Of a DNA stretch of 29,402 nt, positions 7,770-14,407 are shown one piece after another; position 1 is the first letter of the stretch; every line of letters begins with the position of its first letter. A model generated the notes under the pieces. That model did no database searches. It worked only from the letters and a program-made list of their open reading frames with translations, and was not told the DNA's origin. Origin of the DNA: an uncultured Prevotellaceae bacterium (GTDB lineage Bacteria > Bacteroidota > Bacteroidia > Bacteroidales > Bacteroidaceae); NCBI GenBank assembly GCA_900543815.1, contig UQST01000034.1, forward strand, positions 1 to 29,402. Reading direction: 5' to 3'. The position numbers and the translations under genes were made by a program.

Positions 7770-8398
7770 GGAAGCACAAGTTTGAGTTCAACTCTTTCGC
7801 AGAGAACACATACCTGCTGTGGGACGAAGAGACGCTGGAGGCGGCTGTCATCGACGCAGGCATGAGCAATGCCGTAGAGGAGCACGAGTTCGGTGCCTAC
7901 GTGGAGGCTCAGGGCCTTCGGCTCGTCATGGCTCTGCAGACACACTGCCACTTCGACCACATCCTGGGGCTACCCATGGTGTGCAGGCAGTATGGCCTTC
8001 AGCCTCGCTTTGCCGAGCCTGAGCAACCGGTGTATGATGCCATGCCCATGTGGATACGCCATCTGGGCATTCCCTACACCCAAGAGCTGCCCGCTGCAGG
8101 CCCTTATCTGACCGAGGGCGAAGTGCTTCACTTGGGAGCTACCGACATCCAGGTCATCTCCACTCCTGGCCACACTCCTGGCGGCATCTCCCTCTATGTG
8201 CCCTCTGAGCGCCTTGTGTTCACGGGCGACACCCTCTTCAAGGGCAATATGGGGCGCACCGACCTGGGCGGCGATGACTATGTGGAGCGCCAGAGCATAC
8301 TGCATCGTCTGCTCACCCTCCCGCCCGACACGCTTGTCCTTCCGGGCCACGGTCCCTCTACCACGGTGGCCGACGAGTGCCGCCTGTGGGGTGTGTGA
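7766..8398 (+). CDS. Metallo-beta-lactamase-fold hydrolase (glyoxalase II-like)
   Basis: A 210-residue cytoplasmic protein. The zinc site is complete: THCHFDH (HxHxDH), the His in STPGHTPGG, the Asp in FTGDTLFKGNMGRTD and the His in PGHGPST. The GNMGRTD segment is typical of the small YcbL/GloB-like branch, which hydrolyses thioesters such as S-lactoylglutathione or related thiols. The true substrate is unknown. The start ATG at 7766 overlaps the rsmG stop by 4 bp; longer in-frame starts lie inside rsmG and are rejected. A hairpin follows the stop, ending the operon. Confidence 0.9.
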   Translation: MRKHKFEFNSFAENTYLLWDEETLEAAVIDAGMSNAVEEHEFGAYVEAQGLRLVMALQTHCHFDHILGLPMVCRQYGLQPRFAEPEQPVYDAMPMWIRHLGIPYTQELPAAGPYLTEGEVLHLGATDIQVISTPGHTPGGISLYVPSERLVFTGDTLFKGNMGRTDLGGDDYVERQSILHRLLTLPPDTLVLPGHGPSTTVADECRLWGV

Positions 8399-8411
8399 AC
8401 TGTCTTTACAG

Positions 8412-8453
8412 CAATGGCTATGCCCTCTGAGGGGTGTGGCCATTGTCGCTTTT
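8412..8453 (+). terminator. Probable terminator after the hydrolase gene
   Basis: CAATGGC (8412-8418) pairs with GCCATTG (8439-8445) around an inner CCC/GGG stem. The tail is GTCGCTTTT. It starts 14 nt past the stop codon of the hydrolase gene. The stem is modest, so confidence is moderate. Confidence 0.6.
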
Positions 8454-8531
8454 GGACGCTGGCGGAGCATGTTCCGTGTTTTGGGTGAACAATTCCGCAA
8501 CTTCGGTAAGGGGCTCCAAGACGCTTTCCCC

Positions 8532-8539
8532 TACCTTTG
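8532..8539 (+). promoter_or_regulatory. -7 box of the TonB-receptor remnant
   Basis: TACCTTTG fits TAnnTTTG exactly and ends 6 nt before an in-frame ATG at 8546. The promoter appears intact even though the gene behind it is broken. No good -33 TTG is seen. Confidence 0.55.
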
Positions 8540-8545
8540 CAGCCG

Positions 8546-9492
8546 ATGAATACGATTAGAGAACGAATACAGATGATGAACAAGACAACACTATTGCTCA
8601 CCCTCAGTCTGCTTGCCGCCTCGGTGGCAAAGGCCGAGGGCGAGGCGGCCGACAGCATCCCATCCCATGAGGATATGGCCGACGTGGTGGTGACAGGCTG
8701 CCGTGAGGCCACCGACACCCGCCATCTGCCCTTCACCGTGAGCGTCCTCACGCGCGAACAGCTTACTGCCCGGCATCGTACCGCCATTATGCCCAGCCTC
8801 ATGCAGCAGGTGCCCGGACTGATGGTCACCAGCCGTGGTATGATGGGCTACGGAGTGTCGGGTGGCGGTTCGGGCGGAATGATGCTGCGCGGAATCTCCT
8901 CCGGTTCAGGCCAGATGATGGTGCTGGTGGATGGGCATCCGCAGTACAACGGCATCTATGGGCATTCGGTGGCCGATGCCTGCCATACGCTCATGGCTGA
9001 GCGGGTGGAAGTCCTGCGCGGTCCGGCCTCGTTGCTCTATGGTTCGAATGCCATGGGCGGTGTGGTGAACATCGTTACGCGCGGAATGCAGACCGACGGT
9101 GTGCGTACCCGGGTGACGGCAGGAGCAGGCAGCTATGGCACCGTGCAGGCCGAGGCAAGCAACCAGCTTCGTCTGGGCCGCTGGCATAGCATCTGAAGAA
9201 TCCTGTGGTGGCAGCGCCGGTCTATAAGGGCTACCTGGGGGTGCAGATGCGCTACGACCGCTGGGCGCTCTTGGCCGACCTGCAACAGGTGTGCGGCCTC
9301 TACACCGCCGTGGGGCAGCAGGAACGGCAGGAGCATTTCACTCTGCTCGATGCCCAACTGCAATACGCGCTCTCGCCCATGGTGCACCTGTGGGTGAGGG
9401 GAGACAATCTGCTGGCACAGCGCTACGAGATAAATGCCGGCTTTCCCATGCCTAAGGCCACCTTTATGGCTGGCTTTGATGTGGATTTCTGA
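8546..9492 (+). pseudogene. TonB-dependent receptor, internally deleted and frameshifted
   Basis: Two pieces of one outer-membrane receptor remain. The first (8546-9196) has a signal peptide (TLLLTLSLLAASVAKA), a TonB-box-like DVVVTG and a nearly complete plug domain (LVDGHPQYNGIYG, VEVLRGPASLLYGSNAMGGVVNIVT), then stops at TGA 9194-9196. The second, in another frame from about 9190, reads LKNPVVAAPVYKGYLGV and runs to the barrel C-terminus ending FDVDF, with the terminal Phe typical of outer-membrane proteins. About 300 codons are present where intact relatives have 600-750, so most of the barrel is missing and the frame is broken at the junction near 9187-9195. The substrate is unknown. An alternative signal-peptide start is the ATG at 8573. 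Confidence 0.85.
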
Positions 9493-9573
9493 GCCTTTGG
9501 GCGTTCCTGGCAGCGTCCTCCTTGTTTCGGGAAAAAGGTTTGGACGGAAATGGGGGCCAGACTTCCCTTGAAA

Positions 9574-9661
9574 ACGCACCGCGCTGCGATGGCCGATGCA
9601 GCGCACTGCGATGGCCGATGCAGCACGCTGTGATGGCCTATGCACCGCACTGCGTTTCCCG
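9574..9661. repeat. Array 1: four 22-bp units with palindromic GC-rich cores
   Basis: Four units of exactly 22 bp start at 9574, 9596, 9618 and 9640. Each has a 14-bp imperfect palindrome (CGCACCGCGCTGCG, TGCAGCGCACTGCG, TGCAGCACGCTGTG, TGCACCGCACTGCG) plus an 8-bp spacer, ATGGCCGA in the first two and close to it in the third. The array is bounded by AAAACGCA on the left and TGCGTTTC on the right, an inverted pair. It is homologous to array 2 at 23195-23282 in the same orientation. Confidence 0.9.
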
Positions 9662-9778
9662 TCCTGTCACGGCACAGTATGCCGGCCATTCTTCTGTATG
9701 GAACCATTTGGCCTGCTTCCCGGTTTCGTGAAGCACATCGTGGTAAAGGCGGTATCTGGTTTCCGTGGCATCATGAAG

Positions 9779-9802
9779 TGCATTCGGGAGAAACCGAATG
9801 CA
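9779..9802. repeat. Perfect 9-bp hairpin
   Basis: TGCATTCGG (9779-9787) and CCGAATGCA (9794-9802) are exact inverted repeats around a 6-nt GAGAAA loop. No U-tract follows on the plus strand, and on the minus strand the flank is CACTTCATG. It is therefore not a standard terminator. Its role is unknown. Confidence 0.7.
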
Positions 9803-9880
9803 GGTTCCATGCCCCCGCGAACTTTATTTGAGAAAAAAACTGGGCTGGATTCGCACCATTGCGCACTCCGTCTGGAAAGA

Positions 9881-9967
9881 CGAGGAAGCGAATCCCGATG
9901 CCCTGCAAATCCCATTTGTATGAATACAGGAAGTCTGTCACGTGACACCGCGTGGCAGGCTTCCTCG
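9881..9967. repeat. Long-range inverted repeat enclosing a 12-bp palindrome
   Basis: CGAGGAAGC (9881-9889) pairs with GCTTCCTCG (9959-9967), enclosing 69 nt that contain the perfect palindrome TGTCACGTGACA (9936-9947). The right side is followed by ATTTTCT on the plus strand and the left side by TCTTTCC on the minus strand. It may act as a terminator for DUF721, or be a structured RNA or protein site. I cannot decide from sequence. Confidence 0.5.
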
Positions 9968-10020
9968 ATTTTCTATTGGAGTGTGGATTGTCTTGTCAGC
10001 AGGCTCTGCAAGGCAGGACA

Positions 10021-10311
10021 TTACACGAACTTCACATCCGTGAGCACATGCGACCCCACGTGCGCGTTTATCTTGTCGGCAATGTTCTTGTGTGCCATCT
10101 GCAGGTTTTGACGGAGCGGAGCGCTGCTCACCTTGGCATACAGGATTCCGTTGCGTATTCTCAGGTCCGATGTATAGCGGGCAATGGCTTCGCCCACCAC
10201 TTCGGGCCACGCCTGCAGGGCGCGATGCTCGAGCAGCGGAGTCTCCAGTCCCTCCTCGCGCAGGAATCTGCCCAGGATGTTGGAGATGCCTTCGGTGTTG
10301 TATTTCTTCAT
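10021..10311 (-). CDS. DUF721 (DciA-like) protein
   Basis: A 96-residue protein starting MKKYNTEGISNILGRFL, with QAWPEVVGEAIARYTS and LRNGILYAKVSS-like segments typical of DUF721. Proteobacterial and actinobacterial DUF721 members (DciA) load or assist the replicative helicase DnaB; short Bacteroidetes forms are related but not proven equivalents. Its start overlaps the recF stop by 4 bp, so translation is probably coupled. The recF-DUF721 pairing is common in Bacteroidales and supports a DNA replication or repair role. Confidence 0.88.
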   Translation of the reverse strand: MKKYNTEGISNILGRFLREEGLETPLLEHRALQAWPEVVGEAIARYTSDLRIRNGILYAKVSSAPLRQNLQMAHKNIADKINAHVGSHVLTDVKFV

Positions 10312-11405
10312 GTGCTTATGACTCCTTGCTTTACTTGGAACAGGCGGTAACTGCTGTTGGTCGAGGCCAAAATGTGGTCGAGATGCTCGCGGTTGGTGTC
10401 TGTAATGAATATCTGACCGAAGTGGTCGCCGCTCACCAACTTGATTATCTGCTGCACGCGTCCCGCATCCAGTTTGTCGAAGATGTCGTCGAGCAGGAGC
10501 AGCGGTGCCGTGTGGCTGCCCGTCTGGCGCAGGAAGTCAAACTGTGCAAGCTTGAGCGCGGTGAGGTACGTCTTGTTCTGTCCCTGCGAGCCTTCGCGTC
10601 GGATGGGGAAGCCACCCATGAGCATCTCCAGGTCATCGCGGTGTGTGCCGTGCAGCGAGTAGCCTACGGCGCGGTCTTTGGCGCGGTCGCGGCGTATGAC
10701 CTCCAGCAGGTCACCGCGCTGCCCGTGTGATGTGTAGGTGAGGCTCACGCTCTCCTTGTCCTGCGAGATCAGGCTGTAGAAGCTCTGGAAGGTGGGTGTG
10801 AAATGTTCCACATACTTCTGGCGCTCACCGTAGATGTAGGTTCCCACGCGCGCCATCTCCTCCTCGAGCAGCGCGAGCAGGTCGTCGTCGGGCTCCTCCT
10901 CCTGCTTGAGCAGGGCATTGCGCTGCTGCAGGGCCTTGTTGTAGCGCGTGAGCGCGTCCAGATACACGGGGTTGTACTGTGAGATGATGATGTCCATAAA
11001 CCGCCTGCGCTCCTCGCTGCCTCCGGCTATGAGCCACTGGTCGGCGGGCGATACCGTTACGATGGGTATCAGCCCGATGTGCTCTGCCAGTCGCCGGTAA
11101 GCCTTCTTGTCTCGCCTCAGCACCTTCTTCTGTCCGCGCTTCAGACCGCAGTGGATGCACTCGGGCGTGCCGTCCTCGTGTTCGTAGTTGCCCTCCAGTG
11201 CCATCAGGTCTTGGCCATGCATGATGGCCTGCGAGTCCATGCTCGTGGTGGCGCTCTTGGCCAGACTGAGGAAGTGAATGGCATCGAGCACATTGGTCTT
11301 GCCCTCGCCGTTCATGCCCACAAGGCAATTGAGCTTCGGCACAAAGTCGAGCTCTGCCGATGCGATATTCTTGTAGTTGAGTATGGAAAGCTTGTTCAGA
11401 ATCAT
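10308..11405 (-). CDS. recF: DNA replication and repair protein RecF
   Basis: A 365-residue SMC-like ATPase that binds ssDNA-dsDNA junctions and helps RecOR load RecA at gaps. The N-terminus MILNKLSILNYKNIASAEL is typical. Walker A is GMNGEGKTN, the ABC signature region is SQGQNKTYLTALKLAQ and Walker B is LLLLDDIFDKLD, followed by a D-loop. Length is normal (about 360). A well-formed promoter lies at 11419-11449, giving a leader of about 10 nt. The downstream DUF721 gene overlaps by 4 bp. Confidence 0.97.
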   Translation of the reverse strand: MILNKLSILNYKNIASAELDFVPKLNCLVGMNGEGKTNVLDAIHFLSLAKSATTSMDSQAIMHGQDLMALEGNYEHEDGTPECIHCGLKRGQKKVLRRDKKAYRRLAEHIGLIPIVTVSPADQWLIAGGSEERRRFMDIIISQYNPVYLDALTRYNKALQQRNALLKQEEEPDDDLLALLEEEMARVGTYIYGERQKYVEHFTPTFQSFYSLISQDKESVSLTYTSHGQRGDLLEVIRRDRAKDRAVGYSLHGTHRDDLEMLMGGFPIRREGSQGQNKTYLTALKLAQFDFLRQTGSHTAPLLLLDDIFDKLDAGRVQQIIKLVSGDHFGQIFITDTNREHLDHILASTNSSYRLFQVKQGVIST

Positions 11406-11418
11406 CTCTTACGGTGTG

Positions 11419-11449
11419 CAAATTTAGGGCAAACGCCACGTTTGGGCAA
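11419..11449 (-). promoter_or_regulatory. Promoter of recF-DUF721 with a palindrome in the spacer
   Basis: On the minus strand TTG (11447-11449), 20 nt, then TAAATTTG (11419-11426) is a near-ideal Bacteroidetes promoter. The spacer contains the inverted repeat CAAACG-CCA-CGTTTG (11430-11444), which is in a position where a bound repressor would block RNA polymerase. The -7 box lies 13 nt before the recF ATG. Confidence 0.75.
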
Positions 11450-11622
11450 CCTTTGCGGCATGGAATTTGCTTCCGGCCGTGTCTTTTCGTCCTTTCTGGG
11501 AGGCTTTCTGTGGCTGGGCTTGCGGTGAAAGTGTTTTCTTGGGTTTAGTGCCCGTGGTAGGTGGGTGTGGTTGGTGTCTTAGGGAAAGCATGCTCGAAGA
11601 CATTGTGTAGAACCCAAAGAAA

Positions 11623-11676
11623 CTGCCCCGCCCGGTGTGACATTTCCTGTGAATGCACTCTGCGGGGGCGGGGCAG
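11623..11676 (-). terminator. Terminator of the aldose epimerase gene
   Basis: An 11-bp GC-rich stem (CTGCCCCGCCC at 11623-11633 with GGGCGGGGCAG at 11666-11676) closes a 32-nt loop. On the minus strand it starts 8 nt after the epimerase stop and is followed by TTTCTTTGG. The loop is longer than usual. Confidence 0.75.
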
Positions 11677-11684
11677 TATGGAGT

Positions 11685-12557
11685 TTAGAGTACGGTGATG
11701 GTATAGCTGAGCTTCCATTCCTGGCCAGGCTCTACGCTGTTGACGTATGGACGCTGGTCGAAGGCCTTCTCGCTCTGCCACTCGTCGCAGCATCCTGCCC
11801 ATGGCTCAACGCATACAAAGGGGCAGCAGCCGTTCTTGGGTGCCCACATGGCCAGCACCGGCATGTGGTAGTCGATGCGCACCAGCGGCTGGCGCTCCTT
11901 GCTGAGCAGTTCCACGCGGCTCACCCTGCCTGTGCAGTCGAGGATGGTGTCGCCCGCAAACGTATCGTTGGTCAGCGGCAGCAAGTGGTCTGTGAGGAGG
12001 AAGTTCTCTATCTTCTCGGGTTCGGCCAGTCCGTGGGTGAACGTGTGTGTGCTCTGCAGACAGTCCACCTCGGGGAAGCGCAGATAGCCGTGCACGCTGT
12101 CGGCGGCATCGAAGTCGGGCAGTACCAGTGCAGGGTGAGCGCCCACCATGAAGGGCATCTTCTCCTTGGAGTCATTGCGCACGCGCCATGTCACGTGCAG
12201 CGTGTCGCCCTCCAGCTCGTAGGTGATGAAGAAGCGGAAGGCGAAGGGGTAGGCCTGCAGGGTTTCTTCCGTGGGGCCGAGCATGTAGGTGAGACTGTGC
12301 TCTGTGGCCTCCTCCAGCGTGAACTCCATGCCTTTGGCAAAACCGTGCTTCTTGAGGTTGTACTCCTTGCCACCCAAGCGCAATACGCCTCCTGAGTTGC
12401 CTCCGATGCAGGGGAACAGGGTAGGGCAGTGCTCTCCCCAGTACTCGGCATCACCCCACCAGATGATGTCCTTGTCGCCCTTCTTCAGGCTGATAATCTC
12501 TGCTCCCATGCTGTCAACGCACATGGTGAGTTGTCCGGCCTTGATTGTCTGTTTCAT
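11685..12557 (-). CDS. Aldose 1-epimerase family protein (LacX/YeaD-like)
   Basis: A 290-residue cytosolic protein of the galactose-mutarotase fold. The conserved segments are GAEIISLKKGDKDIIW, a His in LKKHGFAKG, GAHPALVLPD and the likely catalytic Glu in VCVEPWAG. Family members interconvert alpha and beta anomers of hexoses, and some act on sugar phosphates. Divergent LacX-like members such as this one have poorly known substrates, so galM is not assigned. It is monocistronic, with a promoter at 12591-12622 and a terminator at 11623-11676. Confidence 0.88.
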   Translation of the reverse strand: MKQTIKAGQLTMCVDSMGAEIISLKKGDKDIIWWGDAEYWGEHCPTLFPCIGGNSGGVLRLGGKEYNLKKHGFAKGMEFTLEEATEHSLTYMLGPTEETLQAYPFAFRFFITYELEGDTLHVTWRVRNDSKEKMPFMVGAHPALVLPDFDAADSVHGYLRFPEVDCLQSTHTFTHGLAEPEKIENFLLTDHLLPLTNDTFAGDTILDCTGRVSRVELLSKERQPLVRIDYHMPVLAMWAPKNGCCPFVCVEPWAGCCDEWQSEKAFDQRPYVNSVEPGQEWKLSYTITVL

Positions 12558-12590
12558 GTTCTGTCGTGTTTGATAATGTGTAACGCTTTA

Positions 12591-12622
12591 CAAAAATACA
12601 GAGATTTGCCTTGCCGAACCAA
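12591..12622 (-). promoter_or_regulatory. Promoter of the aldose epimerase gene
   Basis: On the minus strand TTG (12620-12622), a 21-nt spacer and TATTTTTG (12591-12598) fit the Bacteroidetes consensus. The -33 element lies inside the spacer of the divergent fhs promoter (12611-12640), so the two promoters interleave. Confidence 0.6.
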
Positions 12623-12640
12623 GAAAAAGGAGTACATTTG
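12611..12640 (+). promoter_or_regulatory. Promoter of fhs and possibly the whole glp operon
   Basis: TTG (12611-12613), a 19-nt spacer and TACATTTG (12633-12640) fit the Bacteroidetes consensus, 35 nt before the fhs ATG at 12676. No other TAnnTTTG box is obvious in the short gaps between the downstream genes through 22305. Confidence 0.6.
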
Positions 12641-12675
12641 TGAATAAATGTATATAATAAGGCAAAACAACGTTG

Positions 12676-14343
12676 ATGAAGACAGATATCGAAATAGCGA
12701 GGGAGACCCCGCTGAAGCCTATTGCCCAGGTGGCAGAGGGCTTGGGAGTAAAGACAGACGACATCGAACAGTATGGAAGATACGCTGCCAAGTTGCCTCT
12801 GTCGCTGATAGACGAGAAGCGTGCCGCAGGCCATAAGTTGATACTGGTGACTGCCATCACGCCCACAAAGGCAGGCATCGGCAAGACCACAGTGAGCGTA
12901 GGACTTGTCCTTGGCCTTAACCGTATCGGCAAAAAGGCTGTGGTGGCTTTGCGCGAACCGTCGCTGGGTCCCTGTTTCGGCATGAAGGGCGGGGCGGCAG
13001 GCGGTGGCTATGCCCAGGTGTTGCCTATGGACAAGATCAATCTGCACTTTACTGGTGACTTCCATGCCATCACCTCGGCCCACAACATGATAGCGGCCTT
13101 GCTTGACAACTACATCTACCAGCATCGCGACGAGGGCTTCTCGCTGCGCGAAGTGCTGTGGAAGAGGGTGCTCGACGTGAACGACCGCAACCTGCGTTCC
13201 ATCGTAACGGGCCTGGGAGCCAAGACCAACGGGGTGGTGATGGAGAGTGGATTCGACATCACACCTGCCAGCGAGATCATGGCCATCCTGTGTCTGGCCA
13301 CCAGTGAGGACGATCTTCGACGCCGTATAGAGAACATTCTGCTGGGCATCAAGGCCGATGGCACACCCTTCAGAGTGAAGGACATGGGGGTGACAGGTGC
13401 CATCTGTGTACTCTTGAAGGATGCTCTGCAGCCCAACTTGGTGCAGACCACCGAGCAGACTCCCGCCATCGTACACGGAGGCCCATTTGCTAACATCGCC
13501 CACGGATGCAACAGCGTGCTGGCAACCAAGATGGCACTCAGCCTGGGCGACTACGTAGTGACGGAGGCAGGATTCGGTGCCGACCTGGGCGCGGAGAAGT
13601 TCTATGACATCAAGTGCCGCAAGAGCGGACTGCAGCCTGCGCTTACCATCCTGGTGGCCACCACTCAGGGACTGAAGATGCACGGCGGTGTGCCTGTGGA
13701 GGAAATCAAGCAGCCAAACCCTCAAGGGCTGGCGCACGGACTGGCCAACCTGGATAGACACATTCGTAATCTGCAGGGTTTCGGGCAGACCGTGCTGGTG
13801 TGCTTCAACCGCTACGCAGCCGACACCGACGAGGAGATAGAGCTCTGCCGCAAGCATTGTGCTGAGATGGGTGTCCCCTTTGCCGTTAACAATGCCTTCA
13901 ATGAGGGCGGAGCCGGGGCCGAGGAGCTGGCACGGCTGGTGGTGCAGACCATCGACGAGCATCCCAGCGAGCCGCTGCGTCTGGCTTACGATGACGATAT
14001 GAGTGTGGAACAGAAGGCCGAGGCCGTGGCGCGCAAGGTGTATGGTGCCGACGGGGTGACCTTCTCGCCCGCCGCCAAGAGGATGCTGCAGCGCGTGCAG
14101 GAGATGGGCATCAGCCACTATCCAGTGTGCATTGCCAAGACTCAGTACTCGTTCTCGGCCGATGCCAAGGCTTATGGAGTACCCACAGGATTCAAGATAA
14201 ACGTGCGCGACATTGTCATCAATTGTGGTGCAGAGATGCTTGTGCTGGTGGCTGGAGACATCATGAGGATGCCGGGATTGCCACGCAGTCCGCAGGCAGA
14301 GCGCATCGATCTGGTCAACGGAGAGATTGAAGGCCTGTCGTAA
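12676..14343 (+). CDS. fhs: Formate--tetrahydrofolate ligase
   Basis: A 555-residue cytosolic enzyme that makes 10-formyl-THF from formate, THF and ATP, feeding one-carbon units into purine and formyl-methionine synthesis. The N-terminal KTDIEIARETPLKPI, the ATP loop TPTKAGIGKTTVS and the signature EPSLGPCFGMKGGAAGGGYA are diagnostic. AGDIMRMPGLPRSPQA near the C-terminus is also conserved. Length equals the family norm (about 555). The ATG at 12676 is preferred over the adjacent TTG at 12673. The glpA gene follows after 64 nt on the same strand, with no terminator seen. Confidence 0.97.
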   Translation: MKTDIEIARETPLKPIAQVAEGLGVKTDDIEQYGRYAAKLPLSLIDEKRAAGHKLILVTAITPTKAGIGKTTVSVGLVLGLNRIGKKAVVALREPSLGPCFGMKGGAAGGGYAQVLPMDKINLHFTGDFHAITSAHNMIAALLDNYIYQHRDEGFSLREVLWKRVLDVNDRNLRSIVTGLGAKTNGVVMESGFDITPASEIMAILCLATSEDDLRRRIENILLGIKADGTPFRVKDMGVTGAICVLLKDALQPNLVQTTEQTPAIVHGGPFANIAHGCNSVLATKMALSLGDYVVTEAGFGADLGAEKFYDIKCRKSGLQPALTILVATTQGLKMHGGVPVEEIKQPNPQGLAHGLANLDRHIRNLQGFGQTVLVCFNRYAADTDEEIELCRKHCAEMGVPFAVNNAFNEGGAGAEELARLVVQTIDEHPSEPLRLAYDDDMSVEQKAEAVARKVYGADGVTFSPAAKRMLQRVQEMGISHYPVCIAKTQYSFSADAKAYGVPTGFKINVRDIVINCGAEMLVLVAGDIMRMPGLPRSPQAERIDLVNGEIEGLS

Positions 14344-14407
14344 GACGTGCTTCGGGAGATGAAGAAGGAAGTCCGCAGAGGACTATATATATAATGTATA
14401 AGCAGAG

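Larger units (their letters stand above)
9493..10020. other. 528-bp gene-free stretch with repeats and palindromes
   Basis: It lies between the receptor remnant and the convergent DUF721 gene. No frame here looks coding on either strand. It holds the first 22-bp-period array (9574-9661), a perfect 9-bp hairpin (9779-9802), the palindrome TGTCACGTGACA (9936-9947) and a 9-bp inverted repeat (9881-9889 with 9959-9967). No terminator of conventional form is obvious for DUF721, though the last inverted repeat could serve. Confidence 0.6.

Noticed and set aside
9574..9661. CRISPR-like array
   Set aside because: The repeated part is 14 bp with 8-bp spacers, far too short for CRISPR, and there are no cas genes in the window.
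9847..9857. GGTGCGAATCC on the minus strand, resembling a conserved box of the cobalamin riboswitch
   Set aside because: The following CCCGC..CTGT box and the closing helices are missing, and no minus-strand gene lies within a useful distance downstream.
12514..14118. Long minus-strand open frame of 534 codons antisense to fhs
   Set aside because: It is the shadow of fhs in GC-rich sequence. The fhs frame has a complete conserved protein and the antisense product is a His/Leu/Gln-rich string with no family.
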